From Eubacteriaceae bacterium (GTDB lineage: Bacteria > Bacillota > Clostridia > Eubacteriales > Eubacteriaceae): a stretch of 35,906 nucleotides of DNA. The translations under genes were made by a program, and so were the position numbers. Shown here piece by piece: positions 17,675-26,373 of the stretch. The first letter of the stretch is position 1. Each line of letters starts with the position of its first letter. The DNA lies in assembly GCA_016650045.1 (NCBI GenBank), contig JAENWK010000013.1, positions 1-35,906 on the forward strand, in the 5' to 3' direction. Under the pieces are notes generated by a model that did no database searches, was not told the origin of the DNA, and saw only the letters and a list, made by a program, of their open reading frames with translations.

Positions 17675-18526
17675 GTGACAATGGAAACAGAAAAAAAAAT
17701 GATTGAGGTGCAAAATGTTCGTTTTGTATATCCTCATAACAATGAAGAAGAAAATGTCATCGCCCTTGACGGGGTCGATTTTCATATAAATAAGGGTGAA
17801 TTTGTGGGGATTATCGGCCATAATGGTTCTGGAAAATCAACCCTCGCTAAATTATTTAACGCCATTATTTTTCCTACCCAGGGGGATGTTTGGGTGAATG
17901 GTTTTAATACCAAAGATCAGGAACATCTATGGGATATACGCCAAACTGCTGGAATGGTTTTTCAAAACCCTGATAATCAATTAGTTGCCACCATTGTTGA
18001 AGATGATGTGGCATTTGGACCGGAAAATCTTGGGGTTCCACCTCTTGAAATAAGAACAAGGGTTGATCAGGCTTTGGCTATTGTTGAAATGCAAGCTTAT
18101 GCCCATCAAAAGCCCCACCAGCTATCCGGAGGACAAAAACAACGCATAGCTATTGCCGGGATTCTTGCAATGGAACCCGAATGCATTATTTTTGATGAAC
18201 CTACGGCAATGCTGGATCCTTCTGGACGACGTGAAGTCATGACAACCATTAGAAAATTAAATCAAGATAAGAACATGACCGTGATTCATATTACCCATTA
18301 TATGAGTGAAATTATTGGTGCTGATCGCATTATTGTTTTAGATAAAGGAAAGATTGTCATGGAAGGGACGCCCGAAACCATCTTTAAAAATGTTCAGGCA
18401 CTTAAAAAAATAGGTTTGGATGTACCGCCAATGACCGAGCTTGCCTATGAGCTTAGAAATGAAGGAATAAACATTCGGGATAATATTCTTAGTATTGATG
18501 AAATGGTGGAAGCGCTATGCCAGTAG
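17675..18526 (+). CDS. ecfA1: ECF transporter ATPase EcfA1
   Basis: An ABC ATPase of about 283 residues that powers uptake of vitamins or metals through exchangeable S components. Walker A is GHNGSGKST (near residue 48), the Q-loop is VFQNPDNQL, the signature is LSGGQKQR and Walker B is CIIFDEPT; the H-loop histidine follows in IHITH. The start is uncertain: GTG 17675 sits 8 bases from AGGTG, ATG 17681 is a close alternative, and further in-frame starts (17639, 17627) lack a ribosome site. Its end overlaps ecfA2 by 10 bases. Confidence 0.92.
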   Translation: MTMETEKKMIEVQNVRFVYPHNNEEENVIALDGVDFHINKGEFVGIIGHNGSGKSTLAKLFNAIIFPTQGDVWVNGFNTKDQEHLWDIRQTAGMVFQNPDNQLVATIVEDDVAFGPENLGVPPLEIRTRVDQALAIVEMQAYAHQKPHQLSGGQKQRIAIAGILAMEPECIIFDEPTAMLDPSGRREVMTTIRKLNQDKNMTVIHITHYMSEIIGADRIIVLDKGKIVMEGTPETIFKNVQALKKIGLDVPPMTELAYELRNEGINIRDNILSIDEMVEALCQ

Positions 18527-19371
18527 AAATAAAGAATTTAACACATATTTATTCTCAGGGATCTCCTTTTGAATTCCAGGCACTTGACGATATTAACATT
18601 ACCATTGAAGATGGAAGTTTTATAGGCATTATTGGTCATACGGGCTCCGGTAAATCAACATTGATCCAACATCTTAACGGATTATTAAACCCTACTTCCG
18701 GCACAGTGATCGTAGATGGCATGGATATTTTCGCTCAAAAAAAATCTGAATTGATTCAATTACGCCATCGCATTGGACTTGTGTTTCAGTATCCTGAGCA
18801 TCAACTCTTTGAAGAAACGGTTCATAAAGATGTTGCCTTTGGTCCGAAAAATCAAGGGCTGACAGAAGAAGAAGTGGATGACCGGGTCCGAAATTCCATT
18901 AAAATGGTAGGTTTAGACTATGATGAGGTTAAAGATAAATCTCCCTTTGAACTTTCAGGAGGACAAATGCGTCGTGTGGCCATAGCAGGTGTTTTAGCCA
19001 TGGAACCATCAGTGCTTATTCTTGATGAACCCACAGCGGGTCTTGATCCAAGAGGACGAGATGAGATTTTAGCCCAGATTAAAACCATGCATCAGAAAAA
19101 CAAGAATACAGTTATTCTGGTATCCCATAGTATGGAGGATATTGGAAAACTGGTGGAAAAGATTTTGGTTATGAACGAAGGAAAGATTGTTTATTTTGAT
19201 ACTCCGAATCGAGTATTTACTGAGATTGAAACTTTGGAAAAAATTGGATTGGCTGTGCCTGAGGTGACGTATCTCATGCGACGACTCAAAAAGAAATATC
19301 CAGAAATTAGAGAAGATATTTTTACAGTGGAAGCTGCTAAGAATGAAATTCTCAGGGTCATAAGAGGATAA
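18517..19371 (+). CDS. ecfA2: ECF transporter ATPase EcfA2
   Basis: The second, non-identical ATPase of the module, 284 residues. Walker A is GHTGSGKST (near residue 36), the Q-loop is [14 protein letters not shown], the signature LSGGQMRR and Walker [16 protein letters not shown]. The [10 protein letters not shown] version of the Q-loop is characteristic of EcfA2 rather than EcfA1. Its ATG overlaps the ecfA1 end and ecfT follows after 4 bases, so the three subunits are translationally linked. No substrate-binding S component is encoded nearby, as in a shared group II system. Confidence 0.95.
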   Translation: MPVEIKNLTHIYSQGSPFEFQALDDINITIEDGSFIGIIGHTGSGKSTLIQHLNGLLNPTSGTVIVDGMDIFAQKKSELIQLRHRIGLVFQYPEHQLFEETVHKDVAFGPKNQGLTEEEVDDRVRNSIKMVGLDYDEVKDKSPFELSGGQMRRVAIAGVLAMEPSVLILDEPTAGLDPRGRDEILAQIKTMHQKNKNTVILVSHSMEDIGKLVEKILVMNEGKIVYFDTPNRVFTEIETLEKIGLAVPEVTYLMRRLKKKYPEIREDIFTVEAAKNEILRVIRG

Positions 19372-19375
19372 ATAA

Positions 19376-20197
19376 ATGTTAAAAGATGTAACAATTGGAC
19401 AATTTTATCCAACTGGATCCATTATTCATAAATTGGATCCTCGGACAAAAATACTATTGACAACAGCTTTTGTTGTCATATTATTTTTCATTAATAATCT
19501 TTGGGGATATTTGGCCGCATTTCTTTTATTGGGAGTCATTATTCTTATGTCTAAAATCCCTGTGGGCTATATTCTCCGGGGGATAAAAGGTTTAGTGCTC
19601 ATTATATTATTGACGGTAATCTTAAATCTGTTTATGACACCTGGTGCAGTGATTGCTTCCTTTGGGCCCGTTAATATCACTCTGGAAGGAGTAAAAATAG
19701 CGGTTTTCATGGCACTGCGATTAATATTTCTGGTGATTGGAACAAGCATAATGACATTAACCACCGCACCCATTGATTTAACTGATGGTATGGAATGGTG
19801 TATGAAATTCATTCCTTTTGTGAGACGTTTTGCCCACGAATTGGCAATGATGATGTCCATCGCACTTCGTTTTATTCCAACATTAATGGAAGAAACCGAC
19901 CGAATTATGAAGGCGCAAAAAGCCAGAGGTGCAAATTTTGAAACCGGAAATATTATTTCACGGGCTAAAAATCTTATTCCAATTTTAGTACCATTATTTA
20001 TTTCAGCTTTTCGTCGAGCAGATGAACTCGCTACCGCAATGGAAGCACGCTGCTACCGTGGTGGGGAAAATAGAACACGGATGAAACAACTCATATTTGC
20101 TCGTCGTGATGTGGTTGCTTTTGTGGTGATGTTTCTTATGATTGCCGGTTTTCTGGCAACAACCATAATTAATATTCCACTGTTGTTTCCATTGTAA
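19376..20197 (+). CDS. ecfT: ECF transporter transmembrane subunit EcfT
   Basis: A 273-residue membrane protein with hydrophobic segments near residues 25-65, 70-90, 105-130 and 245-270. Two cytoplasmic coupling helices carry the family's Ala-Arg-Gly-type motifs: KAQKARGANFETG near residue 179 and AMEARCYRGG near 222, the second in the ARC variant. These contact EcfA1 and EcfA2. The GxIIHKLDPRTKI opening is typical. It is followed by a striking tandem repeat rather than a terminator. Confidence 0.94.
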   Translation: MLKDVTIGQFYPTGSIIHKLDPRTKILLTTAFVVILFFINNLWGYLAAFLLLGVIILMSKIPVGYILRGIKGLVLIILLTVILNLFMTPGAVIASFGPVNITLEGVKIAVFMALRLIFLVIGTSIMTLTTAPIDLTDGMEWCMKFIPFVRRFAHELAMMMSIALRFIPTLMEETDRIMKAQKARGANFETGNIISRAKNLIPILVPLFISAFRRADELATAMEARCYRGGENRTRMKQLIFARRDVVAFVVMFLMIAGFLATTIINIPLLFPL

Positions 20198-20198
20198 C

Positions 20199-20291
20199 GA
20201 AAACAAGAAAACAAGAAAACAAGAAAACAAGAAAACAAGAAAACAAGGAAAACAAGGAAAACAAGGAAAACATGAAAAACATGAAAAACAT
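20199..20291 (+). repeat. Octamer/nonamer tandem repeat running into the truA start
   Basis: Six exact copies of GAAAACAA (20199-20246) are followed by nonamers: GGAAAACAA twice (20247-20264), GGAAAACAT (20265-20273) and GAAAAACAT twice (20274-20291). The whole 74-base ecfT-truA spacer is made of these units. The last nonamers contain the truA ATG (20272) and a second in-frame ATG (20281), so the coding start is itself part of the array and yields the peptide MKNMKNI. The AAGG created at nonamer junctions serves as a ribosome site. Confidence 0.95.
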
Positions 20292-21015
20292 ACAGTTGAT
20301 TATTAGCTATCAAGGAACTGAGTATTGTGGTTGGCAAATTCAGCCTAACGGGATAACAGTTCAAGAAGTCATAACAACAGCTATTTCGGAATTAACAGGT
20401 GAAATAGTGAATCTCATAGGATCTGGTCGCACCGATGCCCGGGTACATGCTTTAGGGCAGTGCGCAAATTTTTTCACAGCATCATCTATTCCGCCAGAGC
20501 AATTTTTCAGAGCAATCAACACAAAGTTGCCAGTTGATATCCGTATTCTTTCAAGCAAAGAATGCGATATGGATTTTCACAGCCGTTATAATGCAAATGG
20601 AAAGTGTTACCTCTATAAAATCTATGAGTCCAATGTTGGCAGCCCTTTCAATTCAGATCTGGCCTTTCATGTAACCCAATCTTTAGATTGGGACGCCATG
20701 GAAGAAGCCGCAGGATATTTTATTGGGGAGCATGATTTTAAAGCTTTTATGGCCAGTGGAAGTTCAGTAAAAACAACGGTCAGAACAATCGAACGAATTT
20801 CCTTTGAAAAGAAAAATGATCTTTATGAAATGACCTTTAAAGGAAATGGTTTTTTATATAATATGGTACGAATTATGGTAGGGACACTTTATGAGGTGGG
20901 TTCTCATCGACTGCCTCCCAGGTCCATTTCAGGAATCATCCAGGGAATGGATCGGAGCAAAGCTGGGATTACCGCACCAGCCCAGGGGCTTTATTTAAAA
21001 GAAGTATTTTATTAG
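20272..21015 (+). CDS. truA: tRNA pseudouridine synthase A
   Basis: A 247-residue enzyme that isomerises uridines 38-40 in the tRNA anticodon arm. The catalytic aspartate is D55 in GSGRTDARVHA; other family segments are YQGTEYCGWQ near 13-22, the HDFKAFMASGS motif near 155 and the GNGFLYNMVRIMVGTL segment near 190. The start could be ATG 20272 or ATG 20281, both within the tandem repeat; 20272 has AAGG 5 bases upstream and is preferred. Position after ecfT and before rplM is the Firmicute norm. Confidence 0.96.
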   Translation: MKNMKNIQLIISYQGTEYCGWQIQPNGITVQEVITTAISELTGEIVNLIGSGRTDARVHALGQCANFFTASSIPPEQFFRAINTKLPVDIRILSSKECDMDFHSRYNANGKCYLYKIYESNVGSPFNSDLAFHVTQSLDWDAMEEAAGYFIGEHDFKAFMASGSSVKTTVRTIERISFEKKNDLYEMTFKGNGFLYNMVRIMVGTLYEVGSHRLPPRSISGIIQGMDRSKAGITAPAQGLYLKEVFY

Positions 21016-21045
21016 AAAAAATTATTAAAAAACACAACAAAAAAC

Positions 21046-21074
21046 TTGACACACCCGGTAAGATGCTATAGAAT
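21046..21074 (+). promoter_or_regulatory. Promoter of rplM-rpsI
   Basis: A perfect TTGACA (21046-21051) and TAGAAT (21069-21074) are separated by 17 bases, predicting a start near 21081. It gives the L13-S9 pair its own transcription after truA. Confidence 0.88.
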
Positions 21075-21080
21075 TAATGG

Positions 21081-21201
21081 TGGACGTTAATGTATCACTA
21101 GCCCCGATACATACGAATACGATTTCCGATGAATCCCACTTTGTCGGAAAAACCAAAATGAAATTATAAAGAATATTATTGAACTGAGGAGGACTTTTGA
21201 G
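21081..21201 (+). ncRNA. Structured leader of rplM, probable L13-type leader
   Basis: The roughly 120-base leader contains TGTATC (21091-21096) with GATACA (21106-21111) around a 9-base loop, then TTTCCGA (21123-21129) with TCGGAAA (21144-21150) around a 14-base loop. Firmicute rplM genes are known to carry an L13 leader (an Rfam family) with this kind of two-hairpin design for feedback by L13. I could not align it to the model, so membership is likely rather than shown. Confidence 0.6.
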
Positions 21202-21639
21202 ATGAATGCGAACGCCACAATTATGGCCAAGTCTCATGAAATAGACCGTAAATGGTATGTTATTGATGCAGAAGGTAAGGTTTTAGGACGATTAGCGACG
21301 GAAGTTGCTAATATTTTACGAGGGAAAAACAAACCAATGTTTTCCCCACACATGGACACCGGAGATTTTGTTATTATTATTAATGCAGAAAAGATTGTGT
21401 TAACAGGAAACAAGCTAGATCAGAAATTATATAAAACTTATTCTGGATATTGTGGTGGGTTAAAAGAAATGACCTACAGAAAATTCTTAGCTGAAAAACC
21501 AGAGCTTTTGATTTTTAAAGCAGTAAAGGGTATGATCCCACACAACAAGTTGGGTGACAAGGTTGCTACAAAACTTAAAGTTTATGCTGGTACCGAACAT
21601 CCACATGCTGCTCAATTGCCAGAAGTATACGAATTTTAA
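21202..21639 (+). CDS. rplM: Large ribosomal subunit protein L13
   Basis: A 145-residue L13 with [22 protein letters not shown] near residues 12-33, the [14 protein letters not shown] segment near 80 and the MIPHNKLG motif near 110. A short N-terminal lead ([10 protein letters not shown]) matches the roughly eight-residue lead of other Firmicute L13 proteins. GAGGAGG stands about 10 bases before the ATG. L13 is an early 50S assembly protein. rpsI follows after 23 bases. Confidence 0.97.
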   Translation: MNANATIMAKSHEIDRKWYVIDAEGKVLGRLATEVANILRGKNKPMFSPHMDTGDFVIIINAEKIVLTGNKLDQKLYKTYSGYCGGLKEMTYRKFLAEKPELLIFKAVKGMIPHNKLGDKVATKLKVYAGTEHPHAAQLPEVYEF

Positions 21640-21662
21640 CGCTGAGAAGGAGAAAATAGAGA

Positions 21663-22055
21663 ATGGCTAAAGTACAATATTTAGGAACTGGAAGAAGAAA
21701 AACCTCGGTTGCCCGAGTTCGTTTATTACCAGGAACTGGTAAATTCACCATTAACGGACGTGATATGGATGAATTTTTCGGTATGGAAACACTAAAGGTT
21801 ATTGCAAAACAACCATTAACATTAACAGACACACTAGACACATTCGATGTGATTGTCAATGTTCATGGCGGCGGATTTACAGGACAAGCCGGAGCGATCC
21901 GACATGGGATTTCCCGTGCATTGCTTGAAGTAGATATTAACCTGAGACCAGCACTTAAACGTGCCGGATACTTAACCCGTGACTCCAGAATGGTTGAAAG
22001 AAAAAAATACGGTCTTAAAAAAGCTCGTCGTGCTCCACAGTTTTCAAAACGTTAA
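21663..22055 (+). CDS. rpsI: Small ribosomal subunit protein S9
   Basis: A 130-residue S9 beginning [20 protein letters not shown], with [20 protein letters not shown] near 67-86 and the extended C-terminal tail ending [12 protein letters not shown], whose last arginine contacts the P-site tRNA anticodon. GAAGGAG precedes the ATG. It forms a two-gene unit with rplM and is followed by a hairpin terminator. Confidence 0.98.
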   Translation: MAKVQYLGTGRRKTSVARVRLLPGTGKFTINGRDMDEFFGMETLKVIAKQPLTLTDTLDTFDVIVNVHGGGFTGQAGAIRHGISRALLEVDINLRPALKRAGYLTRDSRMVERKKYGLKKARRAPQFSKR

Positions 22056-22069
22056 TATCAGACTTTTTC

Positions 22070-22105
22070 AAAGTCCTGCGACATTCAATGTTGCAGGACT
22101 TTTCA
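22070..22105 (+). terminator. Terminator after rpsI
   Basis: AAAGTCCTGC (22070-22079) pairs with GCAGGACTTT (22093-22102), and the stem continues inward (GACAT with ATGTT) to a 3-base loop, giving about 15 bp. The T run is short (TTTTC at 22100-22104), so read-through into typA is possible. The 3' arm overlaps the next promoter. Confidence 0.8.
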
Positions 22106-22120
22106 GTGTTACGCTATAAT
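22091..22120 (+). promoter_or_regulatory. Probable typA promoter
   Basis: TTGCAG (22091-22096) and a perfect TATAAT (22115-22120) are 18 bases apart. The -35 box is in the 3' arm of the rpsI terminator, the same arrangement as at the S10 promoter. The leader before typA would be only about 15 bases. Confidence 0.65.
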
Positions 22121-22141
22121 AAATTAAGAAAGCAGGAATTT

Positions 22142-23956
22142 ATGAATAACAAGCAATCCATTATCAACATTGCAGTCATCGCCCACGTCGATGCCGGAAA
22201 ATCTACCTTAGTAGATGCCCTTTTAGGACAAAGTAATGTTTTTAGAGAAAATCAGGAGGTCGTGGACTGCGTTATGGACAGCAATGATCTAGAACGTGAA
22301 CGTGGAATTACCATTTACTCCAAAAACTGTTCCATTATGTATAAGGATATTAAAATTAATATTGTTGATACCCCAGGACATGCCGACTTTTCATCAGAGG
22401 TTGAACGAATCCTAAAAACAGTCGATACGGTTGTTCTTTTAGTCGACTCCAGCGAAGGTCCTATGCCTCAAACCCGTTTTGTACTCAATAAATCATTGGA
22501 AAAGGGATTAAACCCAATTCTTTTTGTTAATAAAATCGACAAAAAGGATCAACGTGCGGAAGAAGTAGTTGATATGGTATTCGACCTTTTTGTTGAGCTT
22601 AAAGCTACTGATGAACAATTGGATTTTCCAGTTCTTTATGGAGTTGCTAAAGAAGGGACTGCCATCAGAGATATGGCTGATGAACAGAAGGACTTACAGC
22701 CACTTTTTGAAACCATTGTTGAGCATGTAGGTTTACAGGATGATACAAGCCTTGAGCCTTTGCAAATGCAGGTTTCAACCCTTGCCTATGATGATTACAT
22801 TGGACGTTTGGGGATTGGTAAAATCTATTCAGGAACCATTCATGCCGGTGATCAAATTGAAGTCGCTAAGCAGGATGGCACCTTTAAGAAAGAAAAAATA
22901 AATCAGGTCTTTGTTTACCGTGGTTTAGCCCGTGTGGAAGTTAAAGAAGCCAAATCAGGGGATATTGTTGTTATATCAGGAATCCCTGATATTTCTATTG
23001 GAGAAACCATTGGGGAAATCAATCAGGTTCAACCCATGGAACTCATCGAGATTGAACAGCCAACACTTTCAATGAACTTTCTTGTAAATAAATCTCCTTT
23101 TGCCGGTGAGTCTGGAAAATTTGTTACGACTCGACATATTCGCGCACGTCTTGCAAAAGAACTTGAAGTCAATGTTGGATTATTGGTTGAAGATTTAGAA
23201 GATACCACTGATGGCTTTAAGGTTTCAGGACGTGGAGAACTTCATTTGTCAATTCTTTTGGAAAACATGCGACGTGAAGGTTATGAAGTTGCTGTTTCCA
23301 AACCGGAAGTAATTATGCACCGTGATGAAAATGGAAAACTTCTAGAACCGATTGAAAGTGTCATTATAACAGTACCTGAAAAATATACAGGCACGGTCAT
23401 TTCCAAACTAAATGTCCGAAAAGGACGTATGGAGGGAATGTACAGTGATGAAGGTTGGTCCCGACTGGAGTTTTTAGTTCCAACTCGTGGTTTACTGGGT
23501 TATCAAAGTGAATTCATTAATGATACCCATGGTGAAGGAACGTTAGTTCGCCGTTTTGCAGCATTTGAAGACCATAAGGGTGATATTCCACAGCGTCAGA
23601 ATGGCGTGCTTATTTCCCAGTTTAATGGAGAAACCATGGCATATTCACTGTTTAATTTAAGTGATCGTGGTGAAATGATGGTTGGAGCAGGAACCAGAGT
23701 CTACGAAGGTATGGTTATTGGAATAAATAACCGAGCTGATGATATGACCGTTAATCCGACTAAAAATAAGAAAATGACCAATGTTCGTTCTTCCGGTACA
23801 GATGAGGCTTTAAAATTAATTGAGCCAAAAGTATTGACCTTGGAACAAGCTTTAGAATTTATTAACGATGATGAATTAGTGGAATTAACACCAACTGATA
23901 TTCGCATCCGAAAGAAATTGTTATCAGAATTGGATCGCAAAAGATACGGTCGATAA
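22142..23956 (+). CDS. typA: Ribosome-associated GTPase TypA/BipA
   Basis: The ATG at 22142, with AGCAGGAA upstream, gives 604 residues starting MNNKQSIINIAVIAHVD. An upstream in-frame ATG at 22088 lies in the rpsI terminator and was rejected. Motifs: G1 AHVDAGKST (14-22), switch II DTPGHADF (about 77-84), G4 NKID (about 131-134), then EF-G-like domains and the TypA-specific C-terminal domain containing PTRGLLGYQSEF. TypA is a translational GTPase of the 50S assembly and stress response, acting like EF4 at the ribosome. Confidence 0.97.
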   Translation: MNNKQSIINIAVIAHVDAGKSTLVDALLGQSNVFRENQEVVDCVMDSNDLERERGITIYSKNCSIMYKDIKINIVDTPGHADFSSEVERILKTVDTVVLLVDSSEGPMPQTRFVLNKSLEKGLNPILFVNKIDKKDQRAEEVVDMVFDLFVELKATDEQLDFPVLYGVAKEGTAIRDMADEQKDLQPLFETIVEHVGLQDDTSLEPLQMQVSTLAYDDYIGRLGIGKIYSGTIHAGDQIEVAKQDGTFKKEKINQVFVYRGLARVEVKEAKSGDIVVISGIPDISIGETIGEINQVQPMELIEIEQPTLSMNFLVNKSPFAGESGKFVTTRHIRARLAKELEVNVGLLVEDLEDTTDGFKVSGRGELHLSILLENMRREGYEVAVSKPEVIMHRDENGKLLEPIESVIITVPEKYTGTVISKLNVRKGRMEGMYSDEGWSRLEFLVPTRGLLGYQSEFINDTHGEGTLVRRFAAFEDHKGDIPQRQNGVLISQFNGETMAYSLFNLSDRGEMMVGAGTRVYEGMVIGINNRADDMTVNPTKNKKMTNVRSSGTDEALKLIEPKVLTLEQALEFINDDELVELTPTDIRIRKKLLSELDRKRYGR

Positions 23957-24064
23957 GGGATTATCAATGTTATGCAGCTTGAAACTAAACCCCTACCTAT
24001 TGCTGAGATAACCATAATTAAGCCATTATAAGTTTTGAAAATAAACCAGATTTAACTGAAAAAT

Positions 24065-24100
24065 AAAGCGCCGCTTTGATGTTAAAAAGCGGCGCTTTAT
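24065..24100 (+). terminator. Strong terminator after typA
   Basis: AAAGCGCCGCTTT (24065-24077) and AAAGCGGCGCTTT (24086-24098) form a perfect 13-bp stem with an 8-base loop. The flanking A and T runs could make it work on both strands. It lies 109 bases after the typA stop; nothing gene-like is seen in that interval. Confidence 0.88.
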
Positions 24101-24176
24101 TATGTGAAAAATTCATTTTCATTAAAAAACTAAGCTAAGTTGAAAATAATATTTTAAAGTTAAATAACTTCACCCA

Positions 24177-24185
24177 TGGTATAAT
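24177..24185 (+). promoter_or_regulatory. Extended -10 promoter of the AI-2E-type gene
   Basis: TGGTATAAT is an exact extended -10 element (TGnTATAAT). No good -35 box lies at the proper distance, which extended -10 promoters tolerate. Predicted start is near 24192, leaving a very short leader. Confidence 0.7.
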
Positions 24186-24213
24186 AGATAAATCTTAGAA
24201 AGGCGGTACATGA

Positions 24214-25389
24214 TTGGAGACTAATAATAAGCAACAGGATTCAGAGCACGAGATGAGCGAAAAAACATTTAGGAGTTATTTGCTGCTAATTATCATAGGC
24301 ATTTGCGTTTTTGTAGCACTTATCAATATTAGCCCTCTTTTGGGAGTGTTAGGTGTTTTTATTTCTATTATTACTCCGGTGTTTATTGGCGTGGGCGTGG
24401 CCTTTGTTCTTAATATACCGATGACATTTTTAGAAAAACATTTGTTCAAATTTTTGGATAACATCAAGAGTAAAAAAGGAAAAAACATGATAAAAGTCAA
24501 ACGCGTTTTGGCGATTACATGTACGTTTCTATTAATTCTGGGAGCAATCGCCGGTATTATGACCTTTATTATTCCCCAATTAAGCAGCAGTATGAATACC
24601 CTCTTTGAAAGACTTCCGGATTATATTGTTTCACTAAATAATTTGACGGATAATATACTTGCGTTTTTCAAAATACCTGACAATACATGGAATCAAATTG
24701 TTGAACAATGGAATGTTTTAATGGATCAATTGGTCACTACCATTATTAATCTGGTTCCTGAGATATTCGATGTCACTAAAACTGTAACCGTCGGAGTATT
24801 TAACAGCTTTTTAGGAATCATTATTTCCATTTATTTACTATCAGATAAAGAAAAACTTTGGGCCTTAAAAAATAAACTCATGCTTGCCTACGTCCCTAAA
24901 GATCGGGCAGATTTCATCGAAGACGTTAGCGTGACGGCCAATCGTATATTTCATGGTTTCATTGCCGGACAATTGACAGAGGCCCTGATATTAGGAACAA
25001 TGGTAACGATTGTGCTGGCTATTCTCCAAATACCATATGCATTGCTTATTGGTGTTCTCATAGGGATTACCAGTATTATCCCTGTGCTTGGAGCATTTTT
25101 GGGTGCAGTACCCAGCGCATTCATTCTATTGGTGGTAAACCCTTGGTATTGTTTAATATTCATCGTTGTTATCATCGTTTTACAACAAATCGATAACAAT
25201 TTCATTTATCCCAGGGTGGTTGGAAATTCAGTTGGCCTTTCCGGACTTTGGGTTCTCATTGGTATGTTTATCGGTGGAAGTCTGTTCGGGTTCCTGGGAA
25301 TTATTTTGGGAATCCCAACGTTTGCAGTATTCTATTCAGTATTTCGCAAGATTACAAATGAACGGCTTGGAAATCTGGCAGAAGAGTAA
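24214..25389 (+). CDS. AI-2E family transporter (PerM/YdiK-like)
   Basis: A 391-residue integral membrane protein with about eight hydrophobic segments: a closely spaced pair near residues 22-75, one near 100-125, one near 195-215, and a C-terminal group near 250-370. The order and the GVLIGITSIIPVLGAFLGAVP-type motif near 285-305 identify the AI-2E/PerM family (formerly UPF0118). Members have been linked to autoinducer-2 export or to sodium/proton exchange; the substrate here cannot be told. The start is TTG 24214, 7 bases after AAGGCGG; the next ATG (24254) is out of frame with the ribosome site spacing. Confidence 0.9.
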   Translation: METNNKQQDSEHEMSEKTFRSYLLLIIIGICVFVALINISPLLGVLGVFISIITPVFIGVGVAFVLNIPMTFLEKHLFKFLDNIKSKKGKNMIKVKRVLAITCTFLLILGAIAGIMTFIIPQLSSSMNTLFERLPDYIVSLNNLTDNILAFFKIPDNTWNQIVEQWNVLMDQLVTTIINLVPEIFDVTKTVTVGVFNSFLGIIISIYLLSDKEKLWALKNKLMLAYVPKDRADFIEDVSVTANRIFHGFIAGQLTEALILGTMVTIVLAILQIPYALLIGVLIGITSIIPVLGAFLGAVPSAFILLVVNPWYCLIFIVVIIVLQQIDNNFIYPRVVGNSVGLSGLWVLIGMFIGGSLFGFLGIILGIPTFAVFYSVFRKITNERLGNLAEE

Positions 25390-25401
25390 AAGGTAAAAAA
25401 A

Positions 25402-25429
25402 TAAAGGGTTTAACCCTTATTTTTTTTTG
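25402..25429. terminator. Convergent terminator between the AI-2E-type gene and the lipase-like gene
   Basis: AAGGGTT (25404-25410) and AACCCTT (25412-25418) form a short stem followed by a nine-T run on the plus strand. The A-rich left flank makes it usable from the other side too. The minus-strand gene's stop codon (25410-25412) sits in the loop, and its last codons are the T run read backwards. Confidence 0.75.
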
Positions 25430-26294
25430 TGTTATTATGTTCAGAATTGTTTTTTTCATTTCGATTCTTCTCCAGCTGCTGTTTTGCTTTAGAGGCCATT
25501 AAGGTGAGACTCATAGTAAGTCCCTGGAATCCCACATATAATGGATGGCGCTGATCCAGTTTTCGAATATCGCCGCTTTTATCTAAAAGACTATTGGGAG
25601 GATGATTATTCTGAGGAAGTTTGGATTCAGTGCCGACAACCACACGCTTGCCGGCAATGCTGTTTAGCAGAATATTCACTACATCCCAGGCAGATTCAAA
25701 GGCGACAATCTTAATTTTATTTTCTTTAATCTGAAGAGCGTATTTTCGAATGAATTCAGAAGAAAACCCCTGACTGTTGAACGTCACACAATCAGAAACC
25801 TTCGCCCCATCCACAATAGTAATATACTGCCCATTATTACCACCCTTGGAATGACCCGTCATGGTGTAATGGTCAAAATGAAAGGTCGTATCAACCAAAT
25901 GGTAATATTCTAAGGCCTTAAGCTGCTGCGGCGTATCACAAATAAAACCGCCTCTAATATTATCAATCCAGCCAATCCCTGTGGTGCCGCGAAAGGCAAC
26001 GATGCCGCTATCCGGGGTAAGATCAGAAAAGCAATAGCCCACCAGGCCGTTTTCTGGTTGATTGGTATAGGCAAGAACTTTTAAAGGGGTAAGCCGCGGA
26101 TTCTCTTTCATCAGGCGCAATGATGCTAACCACTCTTTTGAAGACATGGCGGCATCTCCGCCCAGGGTATCAACTTTTGCTAACAGTGCCTCCACCATTT
26201 GACCTAAAGTATAGTCAGGAAGTGTAGCAGGATCTGTTGGAAGATCCAAAGCAGCAAGTTGACTTATTAAATTGAGTTCGCTGTGGTATAACAT
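25410..26294 (-). CDS. Lipase-fold alpha/beta hydrolase (DUF2974/Mbeg1-like)
   Basis: A 294-residue protein with VAFRGTTGIGWIDNI (99-113) and the nucleophile elbow GHSKGG with Ser149, the arrangement of class-3-lipase-like folds grouped as DUF2974 (Mbeg1-like). A later acid/histidine pair is not obvious; D203-type and H-rich residues (NNHPPN near 229) are candidates. There is no signal peptide, so a cytoplasmic hydrolase is inferred; the substrate is unknown. CAAGGAGG lies before the ATG. Its C-terminus is a hydrophilic N/K-rich tail partly encoded by the terminator. Confidence 0.85.
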   Translation of the reverse strand: MLYHSELNLISQLAALDLPTDPATLPDYTLGQMVEALLAKVDTLGGDAAMSSKEWLASLRLMKENPRLTPLKVLAYTNQPENGLVGYCFSDLTPDSGIVAFRGTTGIGWIDNIRGGFICDTPQQLKALEYYHLVDTTFHFDHYTMTGHSKGGNNGQYITIVDGAKVSDCVTFNSQGFSSEFIRKYALQIKENKIKIVAFESAWDVVNILLNSIAGKRVVVGTESKLPQNNHPPNSLLDKSGDIRKLDQRHPLYVGFQGLTMSLTLMASKAKQQLEKNRNEKNNSEHNNTKKNKG

Positions 26295-26373
26295 AATTCA
26301 ACCCTCCTTGGGTATTTTTTTTAACAGAGGAGTTTATTATTTTCTTGGGAAGTACTAAGAATTATCATGGCGT

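Noticed and set aside
17675-20197. A dedicated S component for the ECF module
   Set aside because: No small six-helix membrane protein gene is present nearby; the module is probably shared by S components encoded elsewhere.
20199-20291. CRISPR-like array
   Set aside because: Units are 8-9 bases, directly adjacent and without unique spacers.
20053-20364. Minus-strand frame with a repeating FLVFLVF-type peptide
   Set aside because: The peptide is simply the complement of the tandem repeat at 20199-20291.
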